Origin: Microbacterium invictum
GTDB lineage: Bacteria > Actinomycetota > Actinomycetes > Actinomycetales > Microbacteriaceae
Direction: 5' to 3'
NCBI RefSeq assembly: GCF_034421375.1
Contig: NZ_CP139779.1
Location: 1,860,001-1,924,000, forward strand
DNA: 64,000 nucleotides
Below the pieces are notes generated by a model. It searched no databases, had not been told where the DNA came from, and saw only the letters and a list, made by a program, of their open reading frames with translations. Of this stretch, positions 38,123 through 47,892 are shown in pieces. A program made the position numbers and the translations under genes. Each line of letters opens with the position of its first letter. Positions within the stretch are counted from its first letter, which is position 1.

Positions 38123-38626
38123 ATGGCGACAACCACTGCGCGTGGAGTGATCTACATCCACTCCGCGCCACGCGCGTTGTGCCCCCACCTCGAGTGGGCG
38201 GTAGGCCGCGCCCTGGGTCGGCCCGTCACCTTCGAGTGGGCCGACCAGCCCGTGCTGTCGGGAAGCCGACGGGCGGAGTTCTACTGGGAGGGTCCGGCGG
38301 GCACGGGAGCCGCCCTCGCCACGGCGATCCGCGGGTGGGAGCACCTGCGTTTCGAGGTGTCCGAGGACCCCACCCCCCGCAGCGACGGCGGCCGCTGGCT
38401 CCACACCCCGGGCCTGGGAATCCATTACGCCCAGACGGATGCCGCGGGCAACATCGTCATCGGAGAGGACCGCCTGCGCTACGCGATGGAGATCGCCGCC
38501 GGCGACGCACAGGAGCTGCAGCGTGAGCTGAACGTCGCACTCGGCGCCGCCTGGGACGACGAGCTCGAACCCTTCCGTCACGCCGGCGACGAGGCATCCG
38601 TCGTCTGGCTGCACAAGGTGGGATGA
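38123..38626 (+). CDS. DUF3145 family protein
   Basis: Actinobacteria-restricted DUF3145 protein, 167 residues, no known function. Family signature seen in TARGVIYIHSAPRALCPHLEWA and in the C-terminal EPFRHAGDEASVVWLHKVG. No signal peptide or membrane helix. The gene lies tail-to-tail with the fab operon in many actinobacteria; here a bidirectional terminator separates it from fabF. Own promoter with palindromic operator candidate. Confidence 0.88.
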   Translation: MATTTARGVIYIHSAPRALCPHLEWAVGRALGRPVTFEWADQPVLSGSRRAEFYWEGPAGTGAALATAIRGWEHLRFEVSEDPTPRSDGGRWLHTPGLGIHYAQTDAAGNIVIGEDRLRYAMEIAAGDAQELQRELNVALGAAWDDELEPFRHAGDEASVVWLHKVG

Positions 38627-38734
38627 CGCGCCCGATGGTGTGACGGATGAATCCCGTGCGCGAGGCGCCACTACCGGTGGATCGGTGACTGCTCCCGGGG
38701 ATCGGGACCGCGAATCGGCGCACGGAGACAGGTG

Positions 38735-38760
38735 AGGCCCCCGACCGAGGTCGGGGGCCT
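38735..38760. terminator. Bidirectional terminator between DUF3145 gene and fabF
   Basis: Perfect 12-bp stem AGGCCCCCGACC / GGTCGGGGGCCT with a 2-nt apex, between convergent genes. Confidence 0.88.
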
Positions 38761-38783
38761 CTGCCTTCGCAGGACGGCGGCAC

Positions 38784-40022
38784 TCAGACGGTGGCGAAGG
38801 CGGCGACGGCGTTGTGTCCGCCGAAACCGAACGAGTTGCTGATCGCGAGCTGGTCGCCCTGATCGAGCGCAACCGGCTCACCCGAGATGCGGAAGGGGAC
38901 CGCGGGGTCCTGCGTGGTGATGTTGATGGTCGGCGGGGCGACGCGGTCCCGCAGTGCCAGCACGGTGAAGATCGCCTCGAGGGCGCCCGTGCCGCCGAGG
39001 AGGTGCCCGGTCGAGGCCTTCGTAGCAGAGACCGGGATCTCGTCGATCCGGTCGCCGAAGATCGCCTTCAGCGCCGTGTACTCGTTGGGATCTCCGACCG
39101 GAGTGGATGTGGCGTGGGCGTTGATGTGCGTGACATCATCGGGCGACGCATCCGCCATCTCCAGCGCCATCCGCACGGCCCGGGCGGCGCCCACCCCCTC
39201 GGGGTCGTTGGCCGTGATGTGATACGAATCCGCCGTCACACCGCCGCCGACGACGGCGGCGTAGATCTTGGCCCCGCGGGCGCGCGCGTGCTCCTCGGTC
39301 TCGAGGATCAGAACCCCGGCTCCTTCGCCCATGACGAATCCGTCGCGGTCGACACTGCAGGGGCGCGAGGCGGTGGCGGGGTCGTCGTTCCGACGCGAGA
39401 GGGCCTGCATGGAGGCGAAGGAGGCGATCGTGATCGGATGGATCGCCGACTCGGTGCCCCCGGCGATGACGACGTCGGCCAGACCCGCGCGCAGATGCTC
39501 GACGGCGTTGACGATCGACTCCGTGCTCGAGGCGCAGGCGCTGGCCACGGTGCGCGCGAAAGCTCGAGCGCCGAAGTGCAGCGAGAGGTTGCCCGCCGCG
39601 GCGTTCGGCATGAGCATCGGAACCGTCATCGGCATGACCCGACGCGGACCCTTCTCGCGCAGGGTGTCCCAGGCATCGAGCAGTGTCCACACGCCGCCGA
39701 TGCCCGTGGCGAAGTCGATGCCCAGCCGCTCGGACGGCACCTCGGGTCGCCCTGCATCCTCCCACGCCTCCATCGCCGCGACCATGGCGAACTGCGATGC
39801 CGGATCGAGCCGCTTGGCGACCGGACGCTCGAGGACGGTGTCAGGACGCACCTTGGCCTGCGCGGCGAACGTGACCGGCAGCTGATACTGCTCGACCCAC
39901 TCGTGCTCCAGAGTCCGGGTTCCGGACGCCCCGTCCAGGAGCGCCTCCCAGCTGTCGGGCGCGGTCGCGCCGATGGGGGAGGACGCGCCTATTCCAGTGA
40001 CGACGATGCGTGACGTGCTCAT
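38784..40022 (-). CDS. fabF: 3-oxoacyl-ACP synthase II (KAS II)
   Basis: Condensing enzyme that elongates acyl-ACP with malonyl-ACP in type II fatty acid synthesis; 412 residues. Nucleophile Cys in SACASSTESI, His in HINAHATSTPVGD and His in KASTGHLLGGTG form the Cys-His-His triad; C-terminal SNSFGFGGHN. Last gene of fabD-fabH-acpP-fabF. A strong hairpin separates it from acpP. Confidence 0.96.
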   Translation of the reverse strand: MSTSRIVVTGIGASSPIGATAPDSWEALLDGASGTRTLEHEWVEQYQLPVTFAAQAKVRPDTVLERPVAKRLDPASQFAMVAAMEAWEDAGRPEVPSERLGIDFATGIGGVWTLLDAWDTLREKGPRRVMPMTVPMLMPNAAAGNLSLHFGARAFARTVASACASSTESIVNAVEHLRAGLADVVIAGGTESAIHPITIASFASMQALSRRNDDPATASRPCSVDRDGFVMGEGAGVLILETEEHARARGAKIYAAVVGGGVTADSYHITANDPEGVGAARAVRMALEMADASPDDVTHINAHATSTPVGDPNEYTALKAIFGDRIDEIPVSATKASTGHLLGGTGALEAIFTVLALRDRVAPPTINITTQDPAVPFRISGEPVALDQGDQLAISNSFGFGGHNAVAAFATV

Positions 40023-40050
40023 GCGAAGGTGAATTCCTCGGTGGATCGTG

Positions 40051-40077
40051 CCGGTGGGGGCCGAAGGCCCCCACCGG
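40051..40077 (-). promoter_or_regulatory. Intercistronic hairpin between acpP and fabF
   Basis: Perfect 12-bp stem CCGGTGGGGGCC / GGCCCCCACCGG with GAA loop, immediately after the acpP stop on the reverse strand. With no U-run, it more likely protects the acpP mRNA 3' end or gives partial read-through than full termination. Confidence 0.7.
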
Positions 40078-40083
40078 AGGGCG

Positions 40084-40332
40084 CTACGCCTGGTTCGACG
40101 TGATGTAGGTGACGGCGTCGCCGACGGTCTTGAGGTTCTTGACCTCGTCGTCGGGGATCGTCACGCCGAACTTCTCCTCGGCGTTGACGACGATCGTCAT
40201 CATCGAGATCGAGTCGATGTCGAGGTCGTCGGTGAACGACTTCTCCATCGCTACCTCGTCGGCCGAGATTCCGGTCTCGTCGGTGATGAGCTCAGCGAGC
40301 CCGGCGAGGACCTCGTCGTTGGTGAATGCCAT
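40084..40332 (-). CDS. acpP: Acyl carrier protein
   Basis: Small acidic four-helix carrier of growing acyl chains; 82 residues. The phosphopantetheine attachment serine is in DLDIDSISMM, where DSI replaces the common DSL, as in actinobacterial ACPs. ATG 40332 has AGGAGAAACG before it (strong SD). Lies 68 bp from fabH in the same operon. Confidence 0.97.
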   Translation of the reverse strand: MAFTNDEVLAGLAELITDETGISADEVAMEKSFTDDLDIDSISMMTIVVNAEEKFGVTIPDDEVKNLKTVGDAVTYITSNQA

Positions 40333-40400
40333 CGTTTCTCCTGTTTTCTCGGGGGAAGCCCGGTCGGGCCCCGTTCAGTTTAGGGTCGTGGGTCCCGCGC

Positions 40401-41402
40401 TCACGGGAGCACGATCACCTGCGCGCCGAAGACGAGTCCCGCGCCGAACCCGATCTGCAGCGCCAGTCCGCCGCTGAGCTCGGGGTGTTCTTCCAGCAGC
40501 CGGTGCGTGGCGAGCGGGATCGACGCGGCCGACGTGTTGCCGGTCGTCTCGATGTCGCGCCCGATCAGCACCGTGTCGGGGAGCCTCAGCTGCTTGGCGA
40601 ACTCGTCGATGATGCGCATGTTGGCCTGGTGGGGGATGAAGGCGGCGAGATCGGATGCCTCGACACCGGCCGCCTCCAGCGCTTCGCGGGCGACCTTCAC
40701 CATCTCCCACACCGCCCAGCGGAAGACGGTGGGACCCTCCTGACGAAGCGTCGGCCACGGCGCTTTCCCGTCACGGAAATCGGTCAGCGTGTGGTTCATC
40801 CCGACCGCGTCCGACTTGGAGCCGTCCGATCCCCACACCGTCGGTCCGATCCCGGGTGTCTCACTCGGGCCGACGACGACGGCTCCGGCTCCGTCGCCCA
40901 GCAGGAAGGAGATGCTGCGGTCGGCGGGGTCCACGACGTCGCTGAGCTTCTCGGTTCCCACCACGATCGCGTAGTGCGCCGCTCCGGCGCGGATCAGCGC
41001 GTCAGCTTGAGCGACCCCGTAGGCGAAGCCGGCGCACGCCGCGTTGACGTCGTAGGCCGCCGCGGGATTGGCGCCCACGCGATCGGCGACGATCGCCGAC
41101 ACCGAGGGGGTCTGCTTGGGGTTGCTGATCGTCGCGCAGATCACCAGATCGATTGCGCCGGGATCGACACCCGAGCGTTCGATCGCCTCCCGCGTGGCTT
41201 CGGCGGCCAGGTCGATGGCATCGGTGCCCGCTCCGGCGCGCATGCGGGTGACGATCCCGGTGCGCTGACGTATCCACTCGTCGCTGGAGTCGATCGGACC
41301 GACCAGGTCGTCGTTGGGGACGGTGAGCTCGCCGCGGGAAGCGCCGTAGGAGAGGATGCGGGTGTGCGCGGCGCCGGTGGGCTGGCGGAGGGAGACGGTC
41401 AT
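40401..41402 (-). CDS. fabH: 3-oxoacyl-ACP synthase III (KAS III)
   Basis: Starts fatty acid synthesis by condensing an acyl-CoA primer with malonyl-ACP; 333 residues. Cys-His-Asn triad: Cys in VNAACAGFAYG, His in IPHQANMRII, Asn in TGNTSAAS. ATG 41402 overlaps the fabD stop by 4 nt; the frame open to 41579 is a fabD shadow. In this group branched-chain primers are likely, but specificity cannot be read from the sequence. Confidence 0.95.
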   Translation of the reverse strand: MTVSLRQPTGAAHTRILSYGASRGELTVPNDDLVGPIDSSDEWIRQRTGIVTRMRAGAGTDAIDLAAEATREAIERSGVDPGAIDLVICATISNPKQTPSVSAIVADRVGANPAAAYDVNAACAGFAYGVAQADALIRAGAAHYAIVVGTEKLSDVVDPADRSISFLLGDGAGAVVVGPSETPGIGPTVWGSDGSKSDAVGMNHTLTDFRDGKAPWPTLRQEGPTVFRWAVWEMVKVAREALEAAGVEASDLAAFIPHQANMRIIDEFAKQLRLPDTVLIGRDIETTGNTSAASIPLATHRLLEEHPELSGGLALQIGFGAGLVFGAQVIVLP

Positions 41403-42313
41403 TCGGAGGATCCTTCCCAGAGCTCGACGGCGGCGGCGAGGTCGTCGGGGGTCCTCACGGCCACGGTCGGGATGCCGCGGAGCGCCCGCTTGGCGAGCCC
41501 GGTCAGGGTACCCGCAGGGGTCAGTTCGATGATGCCGGTGACCCCGGCGGCAGCGAAGCTCTTCATGCACAGATCCCATCGGACCGGCGAGGCCACCTGC
41601 TCGACGAGAAGATCGATGAACGCCCGCCCGGACTCCACGGCGGCGCCGTCACGGTTCGTCCAGATCGTCCGCAGCGGATCACCGCCCACGGTCTGCGAGG
41701 CGGCGTCCCGGAGCGTCGTCACCGCGGGTGCCATGTAATCCGTGTGGAAGGCGCCCGCGACCTGCAGGGGGATGACCCGCGTGCCTGCGACGGGCTCGGC
41801 CGCCAGGCGATCGAGGTCGGCGCGGGCTCCGGCGGCGACGATCTGTCCGGCGCCGTTGTGATTGGCCGGCGTCAGGCCCAGCGAAGCGAGCTTCTCGAGG
41901 ACCGCGGCCTCGTCGCCGCCGATGACAGCGCTCATCCCGGTGTCGGCCTGCGCCGCGGCATCCGCCATCGCCCGACCACGGACGCCGACGAGGCGCAGCA
42001 CCTCGGCGTCGGGGAGGATCGCGGCAGCGGCGGCCGCGGTGAACTCACCGACGGAGTGCCCGGCGACGCCCGCCACCTGACGGGGCCGGCCCAGCTCGCC
42101 CCAGGCGAGGAGGCCGGCGGCGACGATGAGCGGCTGCGCGATCTTTGTGTCTCGGATGCGATCGGCGTCCCACTCCGTTCCGGCCGCGACGAGGTCGACC
42201 TCGGCGGCGTCGGAGTAGATCTCGATCGTCTCTCGGGCGCCGGGGATCTCCAGCCACGGGGCGAGGAACCCCGGTGTCTGCGAACCCTGCCCGGGGAAGA
42301 CGGCGATGATCAC
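41399..42313 (-). CDS. fabD: Malonyl-CoA:ACP transacylase
   Basis: Transfers malonyl from CoA to ACP; 304 residues. PGQGSQTPGF start, nucleophile Ser in AGHSVGEF, catalytic His in GAFHTDYMAPA. GTG 42313 has AAAGGA 7 nt before it. First gene of the fab operon; the 5' region carries a palindrome shared with aceE. Confidence 0.95.
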   Translation of the reverse strand: MIIAVFPGQGSQTPGFLAPWLEIPGARETIEIYSDAAEVDLVAAGTEWDADRIRDTKIAQPLIVAAGLLAWGELGRPRQVAGVAGHSVGEFTAAAAAAILPDAEVLRLVGVRGRAMADAAAQADTGMSAVIGGDEAAVLEKLASLGLTPANHNGAGQIVAAGARADLDRLAAEPVAGTRVIPLQVAGAFHTDYMAPAVTTLRDAASQTVGGDPLRTIWTNRDGAAVESGRAFIDLLVEQVASPVRWDLCMKSFAAAGVTGIIELTPAGTLTGLAKRALRGIPTVAVRTPDDLAAAVELWEGSSE

Positions 42314-42378
42314 GGTTCCATCCTTTCAATGATCGTGCGGCGGCTTCTGGAGGTCACGACACAGAAATGGCCAGAGGC

Positions 42379-42395
42379 TTTGTGCGTTTCGCACA
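42379..42395 (-). promoter_or_regulatory. Candidate FasR operator upstream of fabD
   Basis: Perfect palindrome TTTGTGCGTTTCGCACA (core TGTGCG-TTT-CGCACA), 66 to 82 nt before the fabD start, between fasR and fabD. A 14/17 match (TTTGTTCGCTCCGCACA) lies 61 to 77 nt before aceE. That FasR binds it is inference from position. Confidence 0.6.
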
Positions 42396-42404
42396 GGAAG
42401 GGGG

Positions 42405-43598
42405 TCACCCGACCCGTCGCGGTCCAGGAGAACGTCGACGCGTGGCATCCGTTCCGATCGATCCGAGGATCAGGGCCGTCTGCAGGATGAGGGCCTCACG
42501 GGGTCCCGTGGCATCCCACCCGATGACCTCCGACACCCGCTTGAGCCGATAGCGGACGGTGTTCGGGTGCACGAAGAGCTCGCGCGCCGTCGCCTCGAGC
42601 GACCGGCCGTTGTCGAGGTAGCTCCACAGCGTCGTCACGAGGTCGGAGCTGTGGCTCTGCAACGGGCGGTAGATCCGCTCCACCAGCGTCTGCTTCGCCA
42701 GCGGATCGCCCGCCAGTGCGCGCTCGGGGAGCAGATCGTCGGCTTCGACGGGCCGCGGGGCATGACGCCACGCGCGGGCGACGGCGAACCCGGCGAGGGC
42801 GGCCCGGGCGCTCTGACTCGCGTCGACGAGGGCGGGTACGGCAGGACCGAGCACGAGGTAGCCCGTACCGAAACCGGGTTCGAGACGCCGCGCGATCTCA
42901 TCGAAGGGCAGATCGGTGGGGGTGTCGTCACCGCGCGGCGAATCGGCGCGGCCGACGACGAGCACGAGCCGCGACCCCTGCACCCCGATGAGCACGTCGA
43001 CGCCGAGCTTGCGGGCGGTGCGCCGCAGCTGGTCGACGTCGAACTGCGGGGGGGTCGTGCCGACGAGGACCGCGACCTCGCCGTGACCGTGCCAACCGAG
43101 CGCGGCGATCCGGCTCGGCAGTTCCTCATCGGCCTCGCCGGTGAGGATGGAATCGACCACCAGCGCCTCCAGGCGCGCGTCCCACAGGCCACGGGCCTCC
43201 GCCGCGCGAGCGTAGACGTCCGCGGCGGCGAAGGCGACCTCGCGTGAATAGAGCAGGATCGCCTCGCGGAGATTCTCGTCCTTGCCCGCCACCCGCTCCT
43301 CGGTCACCTCCACGGTGACGCGGATCAGCTGCAGCGTCTGCGTCAGCGACACGCTTCGCAGCAGCTCACGGGGTGCGGCGGCGAAGATGTCCGCGGCGAT
43401 CCAGGGCGTGGAATCCGGATCGTCGTACCACTGGATGAACGAGCTGATACCCGCCTGGGCGACCAGTCCCACTGCCGACCGGCGCGCCGGGGGCATCTCG
43501 GCGTACCACGGCAGCGAATCCTCGAGACGCTTGATCGTGGCCGTGGCGAGGTCGCCCGAGATGCGCCGGAGCCATGCGAGGGTTTCGGCCTTGTCCAT
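42405..43598 (-). CDS. fasR: PucR-type transcriptional regulator, FasR-like activator of fatty acid synthesis
   Basis: 397-residue regulator with an N-terminal ligand/effector region and a C-terminal PucR/CdaR-type helix-turn-helix (about 325-380: NGRSLEATARELFVHPNTVRYRLKRV). Its place directly before fabD-fabH-acpP-fabF matches Streptomyces FasR, an activator of the fab operon. ATG 43598 chosen over GTG 43613; neither has a clear SD. Starts 25 bp after the aceE stop on the same strand, so it may be read from aceE transcripts. Confidence 0.88.
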   Translation of the reverse strand: MDKAETLAWLRRISGDLATATIKRLEDSLPWYAEMPPARRSAVGLVAQAGISSFIQWYDDPDSTPWIAADIFAAAPRELLRSVSLTQTLQLIRVTVEVTEERVAGKDENLREAILLYSREVAFAAADVYARAAEARGLWDARLEALVVDSILTGEADEELPSRIAALGWHGHGEVAVLVGTTPPQFDVDQLRRTARKLGVDVLIGVQGSRLVLVVGRADSPRGDDTPTDLPFDEIARRLEPGFGTGYLVLGPAVPALVDASQSARAALAGFAVARAWRHAPRPVEADDLLPERALAGDPLAKQTLVERIYRPLQSHSSDLVTTLWSYLDNGRSLEATARELFVHPNTVRYRLKRVSEVIGWDATGPREALILQTALILGSIGTDATRRRSPGPRRVG

Positions 43599-43623
43599 CT
43601 TCGGAGGCGTCACGGCGTCGGGA

Positions 43624-46350
43624 TCAGCTCTCGCCGCCCGCGTTCCCGCTCGTGCCTGCGCTGACGTCGTGCAGGCGGTACTTCTCGATCGCCTGCACCG
43701 AAAGGGAGCGATCCACCGTGCCCTCGGCGGCGAGGGCCTGAAGGGTCTTCACGACGATCGACGGTCCGTCGATCTTGAACCACCGCCGCGCCGCCGGGCG
43801 GGTGTCGGAGAATCCGAACCCGTCGGCGCCGAGGGTGTGGAAGTTGTGCTGCACCCAGGGGCGGATCTGATCCTGCACGGCGTGCTCGAAGTCGCTGACC
43901 GCGACCACCGGTCCCGGCGTGCCCGCGAGCTTGTCGGTGACATATGCGGTGCGCTGCTCGCCGTCGGGGTGGAGGAAATTGTGCTCGTCGGCGGCGAGGC
44001 CGTCACGGCGCAGCTCGCCCCACGAGGTCACCGACCACACGTCGGCCTGGACGCCCCAGTCGTCGCGGAGCAGCTGCTGCGCCTCGAGGGCCCACGGCAC
44101 GCCGACGCCCGAGGCGAGGATCTGCGCGCGTGCGCCCTCGCCGGTGGCGGGGGCGATGCGATGGATGCCGCGGACGATGCCCTCCACGTCGACGCCCTCC
44201 GGCTCGGCGGGCTGGACCATCGGCTCGTTGTAGACGGTGAGGTAGTACATGACGTTCGGGTCGGGATGGTTCCCGCCGTACATCCGCTCGATGCCCGCCC
44301 GCACGATGTGGGCGATCTCGTAGCCGTAGGCGGGGTCGTAGCTGACCACCGCGGGGTTGGTCGAGGCCAGGAGCGGAGAATGCCCGTCGGCGTGCTGGAG
44401 ACCCTCGCCGGTCAGCGTCGTCCGACCCGCGGTGGCTCCGATCAGGAAGCCCCGCGCCATCTGATCGCCGGCCGCCCACAGAGCGTCGCCGGTGCGCTGG
44501 AAGCCGAACATCGAGTAGAAGACGTAGACCGGGATGAGCGGCTCGCCGTGGGTGGAGTAGGTCGTCCCGGTGCCGGTGAACGCCGCCAGGGCCCCCGCCT
44601 CGTTGATGCCGACGTGGACGATCTGGCCCTGCGGGCTCTCCTTGTAGGCCAGCAGCAGCTCGCGGTCGACCGAGGTGTAGTGCTGCCCGTTGGGGTTGTA
44701 GATCTTCGCGGTGGGGAAGTAGGCGTCCATGCCGAAGGTGCGCGCTTCGTCGGGGATGATCGGTACGATGCGGTGGCCGAAGTCCTTCACCCGGAGCAGA
44801 TCCTTCAGCAGTCGCACGAAGGCCATCGTCGTGGCGACTTCCTGCGTGCCCGAACCCTTCTTCGGCAGGGCGTAGGCCTGGTCGCCGGGGAGCTCGAGGC
44901 CGACGTGGTGCGTGCGCCGCTCGGGCAGGTACCCGCCGAGGGCACGGCGACGCTCGTGCAGGTACTGGATGGTCTCGTCGTCGGGTCCGGGGTTGTAGTA
45001 CGGCGGGAGGTAGGGGTTCTCCTCGAGCTGCGCGTCGCTGACCGGAATGTGCATCGCGTCGCGGAAGAGCTTGAGGTCGTCGAGCGTCATCTTCTTCATC
45101 TGGTGCGTGGCGTTGCGACCCTCGAAGTGAGGACCCAGGCCGTACCCCTTGATGGTCTTGGCGAGGATGACGGTCGGCTGGCCCTTGTGCTCGGCGGCGG
45201 CCTTGAACGCCGCGTACACCTTGCGGTAGTCGTGTCCGCCGCGCTTGAGGTTCCAGATCTGCTCGTCGCTGTAGTCCTTCACGAGGGCGGCGGCGCGCTC
45301 GTCGCGCCCGAAGAAGTGCTCGCGGACGTAGGCGCCGTTCTCGGCCTTGTAGGTCTGGTAGTCGCCGTCGGGCGTGACGTTCATGAGGTTCAGCAGCGCG
45401 CCCTCGCTGTCGCGGGCGAGGAGGTCGTCCCACTCGCGGCCCCAGATGACCTTGATCACGTTCCACCCGGCGCCGCGGAAGAAGCTCTCCAGTTCCTGGA
45501 TGATCTTGCCGTTCCCGCGCACGGGGCCGTCCAGACGCTGCAGGTTGCAGTTGATGACGAACGTGAGGTTGTCCAACCCCTCGTTGGCGGCGACCTGGAG
45601 CTGACCGCGGCTCTCGACCTCGTCCATCTCGCCGTCACCGAGGAACGCCCAGACCTGGCTGTCGGAGACGTCCTTGATCCCGCGGTTGGTGAGGTACTTG
45701 TTCGTCATCGCCTGGTAGATGGCGTTGATGGGACCCAGGCCCATCGACACCGTCGGGAACTGCCAGAACTCCGGCATCAGGCGAGGGTGCGGGTAGGAGG
45801 GGATCCCGTTGGGGGCCGCCGACTTCTCCTGACGGAAGCCGTCGAGCTGGGCTTCGGTGAGACGGCCCTCGAGGAAGGCCCGCGCATAGGTGCCGGGCGA
45901 GGCGTGACCCTGGATGAAGATCTGGTCACCGCCGGATGGGTGGTCCTGCCCGCGGAAGAAGTGGTTGAATCCGACCTCGTACAGCGCGGCCGAGGACGCG
46001 TAGGTCGAGATGTGGCCGCCGACGGCGATGCCCGGGCGCTGCGCCCGGTGCACGGTGATCGCCGCGTTCCAGCGGATCCACGCACGGTAGCGCCGCTCGA
46101 TCTCCTCGTCACCGGGGAAGTCCGGCTCGTTCTCGGCCGCGATGGTGTTGATGTAGTCGGTGGTGGGAACCATCGGGACGCCGAGGTGCAGCTCCTTCGA
46201 CGCCTTCAAAAGGCTGAGCATGATCTCGCGACCGCGCTGGGGTCCCTTGGCCTGGACCAGCTGCTGGAGCGATTCCTGCCACTCCGAGGTCTCTTCCGGA
46301 TCGCTGTCCTGCGGGCCCTGAGAGTACGGATCCTGGTCGTGAACAGTCAC
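43624..46350 (-). CDS. aceE: Pyruvate dehydrogenase E1 component, homodimeric type
   Basis: Thiamine-diphosphate enzyme that decarboxylates pyruvate and passes acetyl to E2, supplying acetyl-CoA; 908 residues, normal for the AceE type. TPP motif GDGEMDE...NLTFVINCN (about 245-275), transketolase-like central domain and C-terminal domain. The ORF is open to 46431, but GTG 46350 ([12 protein letters not shown]) with AAAGG upstream fits. Adjacent to fasR and the fab operon, which use its acetyl-CoA. Confidence 0.95.
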   Translation of the reverse strand: MTVHDQDPYSQGPQDSDPEETSEWQESLQQLVQAKGPQRGREIMLSLLKASKELHLGVPMVPTTDYINTIAAENEPDFPGDEEIERRYRAWIRWNAAITVHRAQRPGIAVGGHISTYASSAALYEVGFNHFFRGQDHPSGGDQIFIQGHASPGTYARAFLEGRLTEAQLDGFRQEKSAAPNGIPSYPHPRLMPEFWQFPTVSMGLGPINAIYQAMTNKYLTNRGIKDVSDSQVWAFLGDGEMDEVESRGQLQVAANEGLDNLTFVINCNLQRLDGPVRGNGKIIQELESFFRGAGWNVIKVIWGREWDDLLARDSEGALLNLMNVTPDGDYQTYKAENGAYVREHFFGRDERAAALVKDYSDEQIWNLKRGGHDYRKVYAAFKAAAEHKGQPTVILAKTIKGYGLGPHFEGRNATHQMKKMTLDDLKLFRDAMHIPVSDAQLEENPYLPPYYNPGPDDETIQYLHERRRALGGYLPERRTHHVGLELPGDQAYALPKKGSGTQEVATTMAFVRLLKDLLRVKDFGHRIVPIIPDEARTFGMDAYFPTAKIYNPNGQHYTSVDRELLLAYKESPQGQIVHVGINEAGALAAFTGTGTTYSTHGEPLIPVYVFYSMFGFQRTGDALWAAGDQMARGFLIGATAGRTTLTGEGLQHADGHSPLLASTNPAVVSYDPAYGYEIAHIVRAGIERMYGGNHPDPNVMYYLTVYNEPMVQPAEPEGVDVEGIVRGIHRIAPATGEGARAQILASGVGVPWALEAQQLLRDDWGVQADVWSVTSWGELRRDGLAADEHNFLHPDGEQRTAYVTDKLAGTPGPVVAVSDFEHAVQDQIRPWVQHNFHTLGADGFGFSDTRPAARRWFKIDGPSIVVKTLQALAAEGTVDRSLSVQAIEKYRLHDVSAGTSGNAGGES

Positions 46351-46367
46351 AAGAGACCTTTCTTCGG

Positions 46368-46384
46368 CTGGCAGATCGTGCCAG
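46368..46384. promoter_or_regulatory. Inverted repeat in the aceE 5' region
   Basis: CTGGCA-GATCG-TGCCAG, 18 to 34 nt before the aceE start, overlapping a TTATCT -10-like element (46388-46383, reverse strand). Could be an operator or a 5'-UTR hairpin. Confidence 0.4.
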
Positions 46385-46410
46385 ATAATCACCATGGACG
46401 TGCGGATCGC

Positions 46411-46427
46411 TTTGTTCGCTCCGCACA
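46411..46427 (-). promoter_or_regulatory. Second copy of the candidate FasR operator, upstream of aceE
   Basis: TTTGTTCGCTCCGCACA, 14/17 identical to the fabD palindrome, at almost the same distance from the start codon. It also forms part of a larger repeat GTGCGGA...TCCGCAC (46400-46426). Confidence 0.5.
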
Positions 46428-46520
46428 ACACACCGTCGACAAGCCTAGCGACTCCCTGGTTCGTCGAGAGCGCGGGCGGGCCACGGGCGCGCGAAAGTCT
46501 CGCCGTCGAGGAAATCGCGC

Positions 46521-47738
46521 TCAGCGGTAGGTCATCACGTCGCCCGACAGCGGTCCGACCGCCTCCCGTGCTCCGGCCTCAGCCGTCTCGACGTCGCACG
46601 GCTCCGGCTCCGAGGCGCACGCGTCGATGCCGTCCTCGGGGACGATCCCCTCGAGCTCGAACGATTCGAACACGAAGGGCCGGCCGTTGGAGGCAAGGGG
46701 GAGCGGCGAATCCATTACGTGGAAATGCAGGTGCGGCTCGTCGGTGTTGCCGGTGTTCCCCAGGCGCGCGATGACGTCTCCTGCCTGCAGCTCCTGACCG
46801 ATCTCCACGCCCAGCGGGTTGTCGGGCTGGAGGTGGGCGTAGAAGGCGTAATGGCCGCCGCCGATGTCCTGCACGATGTGATTCCCGCCGTACTCGGCGA
46901 CGCTCAGCCCGGTCGGATTGGCCCCCGGCGTCTGCTCCGGCAGGTCCCACACCATCGCCACGATCGGACCGTCGGCGACGGCGTGGATGTCGGCGCTGTA
47001 ATAGGCGTAGCTCTCCAGCTCGTCACGCGGCCCGTCGAAGATCTGGCCGTCGGCGTTGAGCTGGGCGTAGTCGATCGCGTAGCGCTCGGGGGCGTGAAGG
47101 GCCCCGTTGATCGGATTGATCGCGGCACGATGCGGCGTCACCCCGCAGCAGCTGTTGCCGTCGAACCACCCCTCACCGCGAAGCGGCGGGCTGATGACGA
47201 TGGGTTCGGTCGACGAGACCGCCGTGGGCGCGATCGTCTCGGTCATCGGGGAGGTGACCACCGGTTCGATGGTCGTCTCGGGGGAGATCTGCACCTCGTG
47301 CACGATGGTCTCGGGGATCTCGTCCATCGATGGAACCGTGACATCGAGCCAGACCAGCGCACGCTGCCCGGGCCCCATCACCAGCGATCCGGCATCGCCG
47401 CCGTAGATACGCACCCAGGGCGCCAACGCGTCGCCGCCGAGTTCGAGGAGCGTGTCCTCACCGTCCGTGACTCTCACGACGTCGAGGGTGACGTCCTGAC
47501 TGAGCACGTTGCTGAGCACGAGTTCGTAGGCGATGTGAACGAGACCGTCCGTCGCCGGGTACGCCTCGGGCTCGGCGAGCACCGATCCGAGGACCGGTGT
47601 GAAGACCTCCTCGAGGCCCGCGTCGGGCGACGCCTCGGGACTCGGCGTCGACGTCGACGCGGCGGGCGTGGTGCACCCCGTGAGGGTGAGGGCTGCGATG
47701 GCGGCGACGGCGGCCAGCCGGGTACGACGGTGTGACAC
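46521..47738 (-). CDS. M23-family metallopeptidase lipoprotein
   Basis: Exported lipoprotein of 405 residues: signal peptide with lipobox LTLTGC, a Ser/Thr/Pro linker, a beta-rich domain (about 45-190) and a C-terminal LytM/M23 peptidase domain with RYAIDY and HLHFHVMD (about 334). M23 enzymes cut peptidoglycan cross-links; the HxH and Asp ligands are present, but the first His of the usual HxxxD motif is Arg (APERYAID), as in a subset of the family. GTG 47738 start. Transcribed away from tRNA-Val. Confidence 0.88.
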   Translation of the reverse strand: MSHRRTRLAAVAAIAALTLTGCTTPAASTSTPSPEASPDAGLEEVFTPVLGSVLAEPEAYPATDGLVHIAYELVLSNVLSQDVTLDVVRVTDGEDTLLELGGDALAPWVRIYGGDAGSLVMGPGQRALVWLDVTVPSMDEIPETIVHEVQISPETTIEPVVTSPMTETIAPTAVSSTEPIVISPPLRGEGWFDGNSCCGVTPHRAAINPINGALHAPERYAIDYAQLNADGQIFDGPRDELESYAYYSADIHAVADGPIVAMVWDLPEQTPGANPTGLSVAEYGGNHIVQDIGGGHYAFYAHLQPDNPLGVEIGQELQAGDVIARLGNTGNTDEPHLHFHVMDSPLPLASNGRPFVFESFELEGIVPEDGIDACASEPEPCDVETAEAGAREAVGPLSGDVMTYR

Positions 47739-47787
47739 GCGGCCCAGTCTGAACGGTGAAAGTCAGCGTGGCAAGAGATTTCCGCGG

Positions 47788-47860
47788 TGGGCCCTGCCGG
47801 GATCGAACCGACGACATCCACGGTGTAAACGTGGCGCTCTACCAGCTGAGCTAAAGGCCC
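47788..47860 (-). tRNA. tRNA-Val (TAC)
   Basis: 73-nt cloverleaf: acceptor GGGCCTT/AGGGCCC, anticodon stem CCACG/CGTGG, loop TTTACAC with anticodon TAC (47827-47825), T loop TTCGATC, discriminator A. CCA not encoded. Confidence 0.97.
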
Positions 47861-47892
47861 CTCAGCTCAGTCTACGAGGCTGCGAGAAGCCC

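Noticed and set aside
43282..46530. 1082-residue forward frame opposite aceE and fasR
   Set aside because: Shadow composition and no motif; crosses two real genes on the other strand.
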